Positions 1 to 8,962 of a DNA stretch of 64,000 bases are shown here, piece by piece. The position numbers and the translations under genes were made by a program. The stretch comes from Pseudobdellovibrionaceae bacterium (GTDB lineage Bacteria > Bdellovibrionota > Bdellovibrionia > Bdellovibrionales > UBA1609). The notes below the pieces were generated by a model. It saw only the letters and a list, made by a program, of their open reading frames with translations. It had not been told where the DNA came from and did not search any database. How positions within the stretch are numbered: the first letter of the stretch is position 1; every line of letters begins with the position of its first letter. Where the stretch lies: contig CANEZP010000016.1 in NCBI GenBank assembly GCA_947444305.1, positions 1 through 64,000 of the forward strand, in the 5' to 3' direction.

Positions 1-1
1 A

Positions 2-73
2 ATAATCTTGTTCACGACCGCGTACGTCTTCGGCAATCTCAAAACACTCCGCGAAGCCCGCATGGTCAAATGA
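2..73 (+). CDS. C-terminal end of a gene entering from the left
   Basis: An open frame enters from the window edge and stops with TGA at 71-73, giving 23 residues that start IILFTTAYVF and end in a basic stretch (KTLREARMVK). The hydrophobic run followed by a charged tail resembles the end of a membrane protein whose last helix stops just before the cytoplasmic side. Nothing more can be said because the rest lies outside the window. It could also be a chance open frame, as 24 codons is short. Confidence 0.35.
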   Translation: MILFTTAYVFGNLKTLREARMVK

Positions 74-480
74 ATGGGCAATCTCGAATCAAGGGGCCGA
101 GCACTTTTCGGATTTCCTTTAAGCAACTCACCACCAAAACAATCCGGCCGCCTTCCAAAACCTTCACCCACAAACTCTTTTTGAACCTTACGCTTCGACA
201 TAAAACCTTCTAGCACACACGTGATTTGATATAAATCATTAATGTATATTTATGCATTGCGGCCGCTAGCAGCAACCGATTACTTTTAATATTTTCTCGT
301 CCGAGAATCGTACGGCAAAACTATTCTTATAAAATGCGAACACGATCCAGGATTGTCTTCTTTAATTTCACCCATCGCTCCTTAACCATTCGGTAGCGGC
401 ACAATGCCTTGAGGAATAGACTTTACGCCTGCGATATCAATTGGGCGAGGTTCCGTTTGGTTCAAATCCGTTGTTCGCAT

Positions 481-571
481 TACCTACACTTACCGTTCGC
501 GTCCACTCCCACTACATCTAACCTCCACCTACACTTCCACCTAGATCTACACCTACACCATCGCTCCCCCG
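481..571. repeat. Low-complexity CCTACA/CCACCT-rich tract
   Basis: The top strand is almost free of G, and short units such as CCTACACTT, CCACCTACA and CTACACCTACACC recur with approximate period 6. It is not a perfect tandem array. It may be slipped-strand low-complexity DNA. No function is evident. Confidence 0.4.
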
Positions 572-618
572 CATCTAACTGAGGCGATAGTTCTAGATCG
601 GATCGGCACGGAGTATGC

Positions 619-697
619 GGCTTCGATAGCCCCATCTGAAAGGTGCGTAGTCTGTGCGTCCTGCAGGGGCCTTCCTACGCCGTCCGCGGCGTAGGAA
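619..697 (+). ncRNA. Structured intergenic element, copy 1 (possible small RNA or terminator module)
   Basis: The element begins with a small hairpin, GGCT-TCGAT-AGCC, runs through CCCCATCT, and ends in a perfect 11-bp hairpin (672-682 with 687-697) closed by a TCCG tetraloop of the stable UNCG type. A diverged relative lies at 50635-50713. There the first hairpin keeps pairing by a U-A to U.G change and the last keeps the same TCCG loop on a different stem sequence. Conserved structure with changed sequence suggests an RNA, but with two copies the evidence is limited. No U-tract follows the last hairpin. Confidence 0.35.
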
Positions 698-901
698 ACT
701 AAGAAATTAAATCGGATTTATTTTTTAAGTCGGACCGGCGGGATGCCGGTTCGAAAAGCACTCTCAGGATGGAAGATTTTTGCGCGGGCAAGATGGGCTG
801 AGCTTGTGAGAAGTCGCGAGGCTCTTCTGACCTCACCGTTACCGTTTCACCTCCACCCGAATCAATAAAAACCCACCCACCCCAAACGTGTGCGTCCAAA
901 A

Positions 902-930
902 TTGGACACGGTATGTGGCTCGTGTATGGT
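902..930 (+). promoter_or_regulatory. Candidate sigma70-type promoter
   Basis: TTGGAC (902-907) and TATGGT (925-930) are separated by 17 bp, ahead of the small exported protein starting at 1016. The -35 box is the right half of a near-palindrome, GTCCAAAATTGGAC (894-907), which also occurs as its reverse complement at 10075-10088, so this could be an operator overlapping a promoter. The boxes match the general consensus only partly. Confidence 0.35.
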
Positions 931-1015
931 GACGCAAACCTTGCAATTGAAGCTTGGCTTTACATGGTGCCCGCATCTGCTAAGACAAAGCTAAACTTTT
1001 TAGGAGGATTCCCCT

Positions 1016-1537
1016 ATGAAAATGATCTTGCTCGCGCTTACGCTCGTGACCGTTTCGGCCCAGGCCGCCCCGAAGGCTTGCGATGACTTTATGGTTTGCG
1101 GAACTTACGAAGGCACCGGAGCTAGCTACGATGACAAAAATCAGAAGCGAGACGAATCGGATTTTGTCGAGAGCTGGTCCCTGACCGCGGTCGATGACCT
1201 GACGATTCGCTTTGAGCAATCCATGTATCCCGAGGGCAAACCCGAAGAAGTTTTCTATCGTTTAGATTTAGACATCGTATTTCAAGCCGACGGCACCTAC
1301 AAGGCCATCCGCCGCGGCACGAATCGTCTCTACGCCGCCGGCATTTGCCAAACGGGCCGCGTTTGTACGCTGAGCATGATTCCGTTCGACTGGAAGAATC
1401 CCGAAACCGGCGAAACGGGCGTCACCGGCAACGTCAACATTCTCCGCTTCGAAAATAACAAGCTCAGCCGCGAGATGATGGCCAGCGTATTTGAAGGCAA
1501 GCTGAGCTTCCAACGCGCTTCATTGACCAAGAAGTAG
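1016..1537 (+). CDS. Small exported protein of unknown function
   Basis: I do not recognise the family. The 173-residue product has a clear Sec signal peptide (MKMILLALTLVTVSAQA, cleavage before APKACDD), so it should be periplasmic or secreted. Mature cysteines at CDDFMVC near the N-terminus and at GICQTGRVC in the middle suggest two disulphides. The rest is polar with alternating hydrophobics, as in a small beta-rich domain. The start is well supported by AGGAGG at 1002-1007. The gene stands alone, converges on the next one and is followed by a long hairpin. Confidence 0.8.
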   Translation: MKMILLALTLVTVSAQAAPKACDDFMVCGTYEGTGASYDDKNQKRDESDFVESWSLTAVDDLTIRFEQSMYPEGKPEEVFYRLDLDIVFQADGTYKAIRRGTNRLYAAGICQTGRVCTLSMIPFDWKNPETGETGVTGNVNILRFENNKLSREMMASVFEGKLSFQRASLTKK

Positions 1538-1545
1538 TTTCATCA

Positions 1546-1577
1546 CGACGGGTTTTCTAAAACTTAGAAACCCGTCG
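1546..1577. terminator. Hairpin between convergent genes
   Basis: Arms 1546-1560 and 1564-1577 (CGACGGGTTT-CTAA and its complement) pair over 14 bp with one bulged T and a 3-nt loop. It lies exactly between two converging stop codons. There is no U-run on either side, so it would serve as a bidirectional, imperfect terminator. That role is an inference from position. Confidence 0.5.
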
Positions 1578-1579
1578 GC

Positions 1580-1966
1580 CTACTTACAGAAAAATTTGGT
1601 TTCTTGTTTTAGCTCGAGGTTGCGTCTTGCGCCCGAGGTCTTAATGTAAGCGGTCGAGAAATTCGGCGTACTCGTCATCGGGCTGACCGGCAGTCGCACG
1701 CTGATCGAAGCGCCCCTGCGGACACCGACGTAGGTATTCGACACAATCGCGCCGCGCCCTAAGACCCCTTTGGTTGAGATCTCATCAAACTTTAAAGCGG
1801 TGCTGCCTTCACTCTCGACTTCAATCAGCTTCAGAGTAAATTCCGAATCCCACGTCAAATGCACGATCAACGCGGTTTCCGTCGAGGTACACCGCTCCAT
1901 CCCCGCGAAGGCGGACGAACAGTTGAGCAGAACGAAAGTTAAAAATAAGTTTTTGAAATGGAGCAC
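1580..1966 (-). CDS. Small exported protein of unknown function
   Basis: The 128-residue product starts at GTG, preceded by AAGGG, and has a signal peptide (LHFKNLFLTFVLLNCSSAFA, then GMERC). The mature part has cysteines near both ends (GMERC and FFCK), which could form one disulphide, and a beta-strand-like pattern. Bdellovibrio-type genomes carry many such small exported proteins. The LLNC within the signal could suggest a lipobox, but AFA|G is the better cleavage site. Function unknown. Confidence 0.7.
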   Translation of the reverse strand: MLHFKNLFLTFVLLNCSSAFAGMERCTSTETALIVHLTWDSEFTLKLIEVESEGSTALKFDEISTKGVLGRGAIVSNTYVGVRRGASISVRLPVSPMTSTPNFSTAYIKTSGARRNLELKQETKFFCK

Positions 1967-2031
1967 GCGCCCTTATAGGCAACGGCCCCCCGGCTGTCAA
2001 AAGCTGGTGCAGGTTTACGCAGGATTGATCT

Positions 2032-3447
2032 CTACCCTCGCGACGGACCCGTGTACAAGAAAGGCAATGCCGTTCGCCGGCCGGCCGTGGTCATCCACGA
2101 TTGGATGTTGGGTCGCTTGACCTCCGACGCGTAGGAGTCGATGTAGCGCCCATAGCCCGCCCCGGCCACGGTCTCGTAATCGGCGGAGCTAAGTCCCATG
2201 CAATTCATAAGCGTGACCAAAAGATTGTTTAAGGGAATGCCGAGCCTCTGATCCCGTTGTTCATGAACGGCGAGACTATCGTGCCGGTAATCCACGAAGT
2301 AGCCGGTGCGCATTTGCCCGGCCGCCCCGCCCGCGAGCATGACCGCGAAATCATCGACCGTGTGTTGATCGTCGATTTGCGCCACCGCGTACTGCATACC
2401 CCAATAGACGAGAGAGTTATCGAGCAGAGTTCCGGTTCCGTCAGAAATCCCGTTCAAAATTTTCAAAAATTCGGCAACACGATCACCTGATTTAGCGATG
2501 TCACCGAGGAAGCCCGACGGGCCGCCGAACACGCCGTGGTGTTCTCCGTGGCGGGTTCCGTAACCTTGCGACATTCCTAGCGTGACGCTCGCGACGCGGG
2601 TCATGTCACAAGCCATCGCCGCGGCCAGAATCCTGAATTGATTCTGTACCAACAGATCGACCGAACTTTCCGCTTGCTGCGTAGGCGTGGTGCACATCGG
2701 CGGGGTTCCCGATTGATCCGAAGCAAGCCCGCGCTGAATATCGCTAATTAAATCCATGTAATCGCTCAATCGTTTTTTATCGGCGGAGCTTATTCGTGAA
2801 CTGTCGCGCGTCGAGCGGTAGTCTTCGAAAACACCTTGGATGATATCGATATGCTGCGAAGGCGGCGGCGCGGCCTGCGCCCCGAATCCGGTGGCAAAAA
2901 TATCGTAGAGCGCCGTCGACTGTTTCGTGGGCCGCACCATCTGAAGATTCGTGGCTCCCCTGCGAAACGAGAACGTGCGGTTGTTACTGTAGTCATCGCT
3001 CGAAAGCGGCGCCATGAATATGTGCCGGCGGTTCTGGGCCGTATTCGGGCCGTAGACCTTAGCGGACTTTGAAATGACGACGTCCACCGACTCTTGGTTC
3101 GTGATCGGTGCGGCTTCGTCGTTGTCTATATTCGGCCCGTAACTGGAGGCGCAGGTCGCCATACAGAAATTGTGATTATGACTGTCGGCCTGGACGTCCA
3201 AGCCTCGCAATACATTTATTTTGCCGCGTAAGGGATTGAAACCGGCGCCGATAATTTGCGAAAGGGCCGCGGGATTTTGTGCCGACAACAAACCGTAATC
3301 CACGTGCGGAGCGAATTTAGTCGGAGCCGTCAGACTTCCGTAATACTGGGAGTTGGTCACCGAAAATGGATTTAAGATTTGTACGTAGCGCACGGGGCGT
3401 ATGCTCTGCGCCCAGAGAGAGGATCTAAAAGAACCGCCCCGAGACAA
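2032..3447 (-). CDS. DUF1552 family protein, N-terminus probably damaged
   Basis: The 471-residue product resembles DUF1552 proteins: the PVRYVQILNPF opening, INVLRGLD, a HNHNFCMATC stretch, the SVDVVISKS segment, and a C-terminal GEHHGVFG region. These proteins are normally exported and usually sit beside a DUF1592/DUF1588 gene; no such partner is here. The function of the family is not established. The longest frame opens at TTG (3447) and lacks a complete signal peptide. A separate frame starting at an ATG near 3511 (MSQLETFKRL...) stops only a few bases earlier, so a frameshift in the signal region is possible. Confidence 0.7.
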   Translation of the reverse strand: MSRGGSFRSSLWAQSIRPVRYVQILNPFSVTNSQYYGSLTAPTKFAPHVDYGLLSAQNPAALSQIIGAGFNPLRGKINVLRGLDVQADSHNHNFCMATCASSYGPNIDNDEAAPITNQESVDVVISKSAKVYGPNTAQNRRHIFMAPLSSDDYSNNRTFSFRRGATNLQMVRPTKQSTALYDIFATGFGAQAAPPPSQHIDIIQGVFEDYRSTRDSSRISSADKKRLSDYMDLISDIQRGLASDQSGTPPMCTTPTQQAESSVDLLVQNQFRILAAAMACDMTRVASVTLGMSQGYGTRHGEHHGVFGGPSGFLGDIAKSGDRVAEFLKILNGISDGTGTLLDNSLVYWGMQYAVAQIDDQHTVDDFAVMLAGGAAGQMRTGYFVDYRHDSLAVHEQRDQRLGIPLNNLLVTLMNCMGLSSADYETVAGAGYGRYIDSYASEVKRPNIQSWMTTAGRRTALPFLYTGPSRG

Positions 3448-3562
3448 AAGTCTACTCGCGCGTTATAAAGACATTGAGACGCTTGAACGTTTCAAGCTGA
3501 GACATATGTATCGAAAAGTGTTCAACGCGGTGACAACGCCGGCCGGCCTGCTATCTTTAGAT

Positions 3563-3703
3563 ATGGCTCATAGCAAGCTTGAATACTACTTCACCGGGCC
3601 GCTACAGCATGATCTTCTTTTTGAGATCACGGCCGGCCTTATCGTTCTCGCGATCCTCATCGGCTTGTGGAAATTCCTGAAAATGGAATGGCCGAAGTTT
3701 TAG
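3563..3703 (+). CDS. Small single-span membrane protein
   Basis: The 46-residue peptide MAHSKLEYYF... has one strong transmembrane helix (ITAGLIVLAILIGLWKFL) and a basic/aromatic C-terminus (KMEWPKF). The frame is open further upstream, to 3401, but that part lies over the neighbouring divergent gene. Another possible start is ATG at 3506. No clear ribosome binding site decides between them. Function unknown; it may be a small membrane-associated regulator or a chance hydrophobic frame. Confidence 0.4.
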   Translation: MAHSKLEYYFTGPLQHDLLFEITAGLIVLAILIGLWKFLKMEWPKF

Positions 3704-3713
3704 GAATCGCGAT

Positions 3714-4067
3714 CTAAAAACTTATTCCGAAAAATCTCAGTAGCTTCACGTACGCAAAATAAATCAGCGCCATGAGTAGACAGGCCCAAGTTAAGCTTGG
3801 CCAGAATGACCAACCCAACCGCAGTAATAACGACAGCACCAGGAAGAACGCGATCGACGGCAACACGATCAAGGCAATCCCGTCGGATAAACCGATCACC
3901 GCTTTCAGATCGTGCGTATCTTTATAAAGCCAAATTAACGCAAGGATTGAAGTTAAAGGAAGCGACGCAATCAAAGCCGCGAAGCCGGGACTTCGCCGCG
4001 CCACTTCGGAAATAAGACCGACGAGAATGCCCGAGGTCACACACTTTAAAATAAAATAAGAATTCAT
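3714..4067 (-). CDS. DUF3147 family membrane protein
   Basis: The 117-residue product is almost entirely hydrophobic, with four predicted helices. It carries the family-like LISEVARRSPGFAALIASLP segment followed by LIWLYKDTHD, and ends in LLRLGWSFWPSLTWACL. This matches my memory of DUF3147, small inner-membrane proteins of unknown function found across proteobacteria. The gene converges with the preceding small membrane protein. Length is usual for the family. Confidence 0.75.
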   Translation of the reverse strand: MNSYFILKCVTSGILVGLISEVARRSPGFAALIASLPLTSILALIWLYKDTHDLKAVIGLSDGIALIVLPSIAFFLVLSLLLRLGWSFWPSLTWACLLMALIYFAYVKLLRFFGISF

Positions 4068-4194
4068 GACTACACTCCGATCCGTCCGGGCACAATTTGC
4101 CGATGCCCTTTGCCCAGCTTTGGTTACTGGATCTTGAGAGCACGCGCGACTTTCCCCATACTTGTTTAATCAACACAATCAACAAAGGATATTT

Positions 4195-4932
4195 ATGACG
4201 TTCAGGATGAACATCATTGGCCTTGCGCTATTTTCAACAACCTTGATGATCAGCGGCTGCGGCAACGCCATGGAAAGCCAAAAACCCCTTCAGACATTAA
4301 ATGAAAATCAAAATGACCGCAATGACAAGGATTCGAACAAAAACGCCACTCCCGACGAAGACGAGTATCTCGAACACTTTGAAGAAAACTTAGTCTTCCC
4401 GCTCGCGTGCAAAGCCGCGACGCGTGCGCAGATCAGCGTCGTTAATCAAGGCAACGCTAAAAAAGAAAGTTTCCTACAAAAATGCGCGCGCGACACCGGT
4501 GGTAGCGCCTGGTGCGCACAATTGATCCGCCCGAACCCGAGTAGCGTTTCTATCTTCCGTTGCACTTACGGCGCTACTCAAGTCCACCAACTGATCAACC
4601 CGAACGAAACGAGCTGGAAGCACGCCATCGGTGCCGTAAAGCTGATCGTCGATCTTGAACAAAAAGGTTTACGCGTTTGCCAAATTTATAACTGGTGGCG
4701 TCCCGAACCTTACAACAAAAACGTGGGCGGCGCGGCCGGCCGGCACCCGCTCGCCACGTCGGTCGACGTTCGCTTTTGCTCGAATGCCGACGCGAACCGC
4801 GCCTTCGACGAACTGTGTAAATACCGTAAGCAAGGTCGCATCCGCGCGATCGGCCATTACGGCACGAGCGCACTTCACTTCGGCGTCGGCGACTCAACCG
4901 CCAACACTTGGGGCCGCACCTGTCCTAAGTAG
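4195..4932 (+). CDS. Lipoprotein with peptidase M15-like domain
   Basis: The 245-residue product starts at ATG 4195 after AAAGGA and has a lipoprotein signal with lipobox LMISGC (Cys22). A charged Asn/Asp/Lys-rich linker follows. The C-terminal third holds RHPLATSVDVRF and GHYGTSALHFGVG. His184, Asp191 and His228 fit the Zn-binding His-x6-Asp...His pattern of M15-type D,D/L,D-peptidases acting on peptidoglycan. Many cysteines suggest disulphides. The canonical catalytic Glu is not obvious, so it may be a binding relative rather than an active enzyme. A cell-wall role would fit a periplasm-invading lifestyle, but that is inference. Confidence 0.6.
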   Translation: MTFRMNIIGLALFSTTLMISGCGNAMESQKPLQTLNENQNDRNDKDSNKNATPDEDEYLEHFEENLVFPLACKAATRAQISVVNQGNAKKESFLQKCARDTGGSAWCAQLIRPNPSSVSIFRCTYGATQVHQLINPNETSWKHAIGAVKLIVDLEQKGLRVCQIYNWWRPEPYNKNVGGAAGRHPLATSVDVRFCSNADANRAFDELCKYRKQGRIRAIGHYGTSALHFGVGDSTANTWGRTCPK

Positions 4933-4947
4933 TTCGTAGGGTATGAC

Positions 4948-5529
4948 TCAATCCGGGAGGGCGTCGTAGAAGTCGCTGAGATCCAGCTTCGCGGCGTCCC
5001 CGGCCGATAAGGTCTTTAGATATTCCTCGGCGGGTAGGAATGAAATCTCGTAGTCCATTCGCTCACTCAATTTTTCAAGCACGGAAGAATCCGCAACCGC
5101 GGGTTCGTCCCAAAACATCTTCTTGATGTAGGCCTTCAGCGGCAACACCGTAGGTTCATTGCCGAAATCATAATCGAAAATGTTCCCGTCGTATTGAAGC
5201 ACCACGTGATGAGAAAAATTGAACACGCCGGGCACGAAGCGAATGTCGCCACTCGGAACGGGCAATAATTCATCGCCCGAATTGCGACGATGAATCACCG
5301 AAAACCGGTAGCCTTCGTTGGTGATAACCCCGACCCTCGCCCGCCCGAGATCGACGCCTTGGTCGCGTAACCTGATTAAAAGCTGCTCGATATTGATCCC
5401 GCATTTTCCTTCACGGTAGCCGCTTTGGAATGTTCGCGTAAACTCCGAGACGACGGCGGGAGATGCATTCGCTACCGCCCCGGGCGCGAGAAGAACCGAG
5501 ATGAGTAGGCCGAAAAAGACGGTTCTCAT
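4948..5529 (-). CDS. Exported putative papain-like (Cys-His-Asp) protein
   Basis: The 193-residue product has a signal peptide ([20 protein letters not shown]). It has a [11 protein letters not shown] motif with Cys43 at the start of a helix, then [20 protein letters not shown] with His107/His108 and Asp119/Asp121. This order (Cys on a helix, His on a strand, Asp on the next strand) is that of transglutaminase/papain-like amidohydrolases. I cannot name a family. Its ATG overlaps the TGA of the upstream helicase gene by 3 bp, so the two are probably co-translated, which is surprising for an RNA helicase and an exported protein. Confidence 0.55.
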   Translation of the reverse strand: MRTVFFGLLISVLLAPGAVANASPAVVSEFTRTFQSGYREGKCGINIEQLLIRLRDQGVDLGRARVGVITNEGYRFSVIHRRNSGDELLPVPSGDIRFVPGVFNFSHHVVLQYDGNIFDYDFGNEPTVLPLKAYIKKMFWDEPAVADSSVLEKLSERMDYEISFLPAEEYLKTLSAGDAAKLDLSDFYDALPD

Positions 5530-8069
5530 TCCCCCGCCTTGCCGACCTCGTCGATACTTTGGAACACCAACGCCGTAGCATTTTCTTGTAAGGCGCCGAG
5601 GTCAACTTCGAGCCGGAGCATCCAATCGTTGTGCTCCTCCCCGTCGACAAGAATTTGCTCCACCGAAGCGTAATTTCCGTTGAAGGTGATCTTCGAGTTC
5701 TGCGGGTGCCTCGCCGCGGGGTCGGTTCGTAGTTCGGGATGCTCGGCGTGAAAAGCCGTCATGCGTTCTTCGAGGAAAGTTTCATTCGCCAACTCGCTCG
5801 GCTGCAATAGGCCCGCGGCGGCACCGTAATCCCGGTGCGCTAAGGCTCGTACTAATCCGTGCACTTGGTTGCGAATTAACCGGGCCAAAACTTTTTGGTC
5901 TATCGCTTTCTCGGTGGCCGCCGCTTCGGCCTTGGCCGGGCCATCCGCCGCTCGAGACGCGCCCATGTTCAAGCTCGCATCGCGCATTTTCTCCCAGTCA
6001 TCAAGCAGACTCGAATCCACGGCGCGAACCATCGTGCCGATGTAAACGGCGATGGCTTGCAATTCTTCGTTCTTGGCGGCGTCGGGCACGGTTTGTTCGA
6101 GCACCTTATACACCTCCGAGAGGTAGCGGAGCAAAAGGCCTTCGACCCGCTGAAGATCGTAATCACGAATGTACTCGGCGAACGAGTTGAAATTCTCGTA
6201 CATCTCACGCGCGATGGACTTCGGCCGGATATTCTCCTGCCCGACCCACGGGTGCGCGTCGCGAAAGTTATTGAAAGTGTCGTAAATAAAATCGCGGTTG
6301 GGTTTAGGATACTCGAGTTTATCGAGCTCTTCGATGCGCTCATCGTATTCGATACCCGCGGCTTTCATCTCGCCCATCTTGATCGTTTTTACGCGATCGA
6401 GTTGCTTGCGTAGAATTTGGTCGGGGCTTTCTAAAATCGACTCAACCAGGGTCAAAGCATCGAGGGCGTAATTTTCCGACGCCGGATCCAAAACTTTTAA
6501 CGTGTCCAGCAGGTACAACGCCAAGGTCTGATTGAGCGAGAAATCGATTTGCAGATCGGTGTTGATGCGGATCTTCGTTTCACCTGCTTCGCGTGAGACA
6601 ACGACGATTTTTCGGTCAAGCAGCGAACGGAAAAGCGCGAACGCCGATTTGCGTAAATGCCGTTTGTTGCCGTCGTCGCCGTGCGAAGCACGAATCAACT
6701 TTTGCATCGCACGTGGCCCGTTCTCGCGGCCTAAAACGTTAAGCAACATACCGTGATCCACCTTGAAGCGGGACAAAAGCGGTTCGGGTTTGCTGTTCTG
6801 TAATTTTACGAACGTCTCTTTGGTCCACATGACGAACCCACGCGGTGGCGGATTGCGCAGCACGATCTTACGCATGCGCTTGGCGTCGCCTTCGGCCTTT
6901 GCTTTCAAGCGTAGATTTTCGATCACGTGAGCCGGCGCTTGCGCAACGACCGTCCCGCGCGTGTCGAACCCGCGGCGTCCCGCACGGCCGGCGATCTGGT
7001 GGAAATCACGAACGCTTAAAATCGCGGTTTTCTCGCCGTCGTACTTACACAGCTTGGTGAACAACACCGTTCGGATCGGAACGTTCACGCCAACGCCGAG
7101 CGTGTCGGTCCCGCTGATCACTTTTAACAACCCCGCCTGCGCAAGCCGTTCGACGAGCACGCGGTACTTCGGCAAGAGACCCGCGTGATGCAAACCGATA
7201 CCGTGCTTCAACAGCCGCTGGATATCTTTGCCGTAGGGGCTTTGGAATTTAACGTCGTTCAGGGCTTCCTGGATTTTGTCTTTTTCTTCCCGCGAAGAAA
7301 AATTCACGCTTAAGAGATTTTGCGCTTCTTCGGCGGCTTCCCGCTGCGAGAAGTTGACCAAGTAAATGGGACTGAGCCCCTGCCCGACCAAATCGGCAAC
7401 GGTTTCGTGGAGCGGAGTTTCTTTGTATTCGAAATCAAGCGGCACCGGCCGGTCGGTCGACGTGACAATCAGAGTTTGCTGATGATTTAAACTCGTCATC
7501 TTCTCGGCAAAGAAGTCCATGTCCCCGAGCGTAGCCGACATCAAAAGAAAACGCGTTTGCGGCAACGCCAACAACGGCACCTGCCATGCGACGCCACGCT
7601 CTTTGTCCGAGTAATAATGGAATTCGTCCATCACAACATCGTCCACTTTGGCGAGTGGCCCTTCACGTAGCGCAAGGTTCGACAAAATTTCGGCCGTGCA
7701 GCAGATGATCGGCGCTTGCGCGTTAACCGATCCGTCACCGGTGATCATCCCCACCTGCTCGGGCCCGAAGGCCGCGCAGAGATCACGAAACTTTTCGTTC
7801 ACCAGCGCTTTGATGGGACAGGTGTAAAAAGACCTGCGCCCCCGGGCGAGCGATTGGAAGTGCAGCGCCAAGGCGACTAGAGACTTCCCCGAACCCGTCG
7901 GTGTATTGAGGATGATGTTCTTGCCTTCGAACAAACCTAGAATGGCTTCTTCCTGCGCGGGATAGAGCTCGAGATCTTTGTAGGCAAGGTAATCGAGAAA
8001 CTTATCTAAAATTGAATCGGCGTTCGCCTCATTTTTCGGGGGCAAACGCCAGTAAAGTGGCCAATCCAT
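5526..8069 (-). CDS. Ski2-like DEAD/DEAH-box RNA helicase with DUF3516 C-terminus
   Basis: The 847-residue protein has the superfamily 2 helicase motifs in order: Walker A TPTGSGKS (56-63), motif II as DEFH (148-151), SAT (178-180), and the motif VI region [12 protein letters not shown]. The C-terminal part begins around [16 protein letters not shown] and matches the DUF3516 extension seen in actinobacterial and deltaproteobacterial Ski2-type helicases. The likely role is ATP-dependent unwinding in RNA processing or repair; the substrate is unknown. It has the usual family length. It is the first gene of a two-gene unit with the exported protein downstream. Confidence 0.85.
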   Translation of the reverse strand: MDWPLYWRLPPKNEANADSILDKFLDYLAYKDLELYPAQEEAILGLFEGKNIILNTPTGSGKSLVALALHFQSLARGRRSFYTCPIKALVNEKFRDLCAAFGPEQVGMITGDGSVNAQAPIICCTAEILSNLALREGPLAKVDDVVMDEFHYYSDKERGVAWQVPLLALPQTRFLLMSATLGDMDFFAEKMTSLNHQQTLIVTSTDRPVPLDFEYKETPLHETVADLVGQGLSPIYLVNFSQREAAEEAQNLLSVNFSSREEKDKIQEALNDVKFQSPYGKDIQRLLKHGIGLHHAGLLPKYRVLVERLAQAGLLKVISGTDTLGVGVNVPIRTVLFTKLCKYDGEKTAILSVRDFHQIAGRAGRRGFDTRGTVVAQAPAHVIENLRLKAKAEGDAKRMRKIVLRNPPPRGFVMWTKETFVKLQNSKPEPLLSRFKVDHGMLLNVLGRENGPRAMQKLIRASHGDDGNKRHLRKSAFALFRSLLDRKIVVVSREAGETKIRINTDLQIDFSLNQTLALYLLDTLKVLDPASENYALDALTLVESILESPDQILRKQLDRVKTIKMGEMKAAGIEYDERIEELDKLEYPKPNRDFIYDTFNNFRDAHPWVGQENIRPKSIAREMYENFNSFAEYIRDYDLQRVEGLLLRYLSEVYKVLEQTVPDAAKNEELQAIAVYIGTMVRAVDSSLLDDWEKMRDASLNMGASRAADGPAKAEAAATEKAIDQKVLARLIRNQVHGLVRALAHRDYGAAAGLLQPSELANETFLEERMTAFHAEHPELRTDPAARHPQNSKITFNGNYASVEQILVDGEEHNDWMLRLEVDLGALQENATALVFQSIDEVGKAGE

Positions 8070-8217
8070 GCGGCGACTCTAACAGCTTGGTTCGCCGCAG
8101 GCCAGCGACAAGCGTGGGTGATCCGGCCGGGGCCGACGCTTAGAGCCGCTCTACATACTGTCATCATGGAACGATACAGTAGCGTGAGGTCGCCATGTAC
8201 GGCTTTCTAGGGAGTTT

Positions 8218-8823
8218 TTAGTCCAAAAGAGAAAGCTGCGCGCCCGCGTAATGCCTACGGATGGCTTCGGTGTACGACGTGATCCGGTGAATGAAGGCCA
8301 TATTTGCGGCCGAAGAAGCGTTCGGGATCGCGAGCATCGTGATCACGCCGTTGATGTCACGTCGATGATAGGCCGTTTGAGTTTTGTGCTCGACAAAAAG
8401 CTGCAGCTGAAATTCGGGCTCTAGCCAGCCGAGCACCGGGTCGGCAAGCGTGTGAAAGTCGCAGCCGCCGAAAAAAATCTCGGTTTCGAGCGCGAGCGCC
8501 GGACCGTTGTGGAGCAGAGTGCCGTTGCCGCAATTCAGGCGGAACAAATCGTCGAACGCCATCTTCGCCGCCTGGTAGGCTTCGCGCAATTCGCGGGGCA
8601 GGGAAACCTTCGGTAAACGAGATTTCGTTTTCACCGGTGCGGGCCGATGGTGCTCGCCCAATTCTTCACTGAACGACAACTGCGAGAACTGATCGTTCCA
8701 CCCGACTTGCCCTACTCGCCTCGCGCAAGTCGGCCCCATGGTGTTGGTCGCGCCTTCGCTACTGGGATTGAACGGTCGGTTGCACGCTTGGCAGATCGGT
8801 TTTGCGGAAGATCGTAGGCTCAC
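8218..8823 (-). CDS. Hypothetical protein with N-terminal zinc-ribbon-like motif
   Basis: The 201-residue product starts at GTG after GAGGAG. The N-terminus has CQAC (residues 12-15) and a later GPTCARRV cysteine (33), a short zinc-binding-like knuckle. The segment TNTMGPTCARRV is reminiscent of the small zinc motifs of DUF6011-like proteins. The rest is soluble, with one central alpha/beta region and a helical C-terminus. No signal peptide is present, so it should be cytoplasmic. Function unknown. Confidence 0.65.
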   Translation of the reverse strand: MSLRSSAKPICQACNRPFNPSSEGATNTMGPTCARRVGQVGWNDQFSQLSFSEELGEHHRPAPVKTKSRLPKVSLPRELREAYQAAKMAFDDLFRLNCGNGTLLHNGPALALETEIFFGGCDFHTLADPVLGWLEPEFQLQLFVEHKTQTAYHRRDINGVITMLAIPNASSAANMAFIHRITSYTEAIRRHYAGAQLSLLD

Positions 8824-8962
8824 TTGAGCTCCTCTTCCGTTATTTTAAAAGCACCTTACGCGAACATCCTAGCGCGAAACGCGGAAGCCGCGACGTAGGT
8901 CGCGGAAGGAAAGGGTATGCTCCCGCCACCACAATGGCACCCGGTTTGCTCACTCAACCTTA

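Larger units (their letters stand above)
74..1015. other. Long intergenic stretch of about 940 bp
   Basis: No convincing gene lies here. What is visible: an AT-rich part (about 200-350) unlike the GC-rich surroundings; a low-complexity C/A/T-rich part (about 481-571) built on CCTACA-like and CCACCT-like units; a structured element with a perfect hairpin (619-697); and a likely promoter for the next gene (902-930). A 66-codon open frame on the minus strand (699-899) has no ribosome binding site or recognisable content and was left out. Confidence 0.6.

Noticed and set aside
699-899. 66-codon open frame on the minus strand
   Set aside because: No ribosome binding site, no recognisable motif, and it overlaps the end of the structured element.
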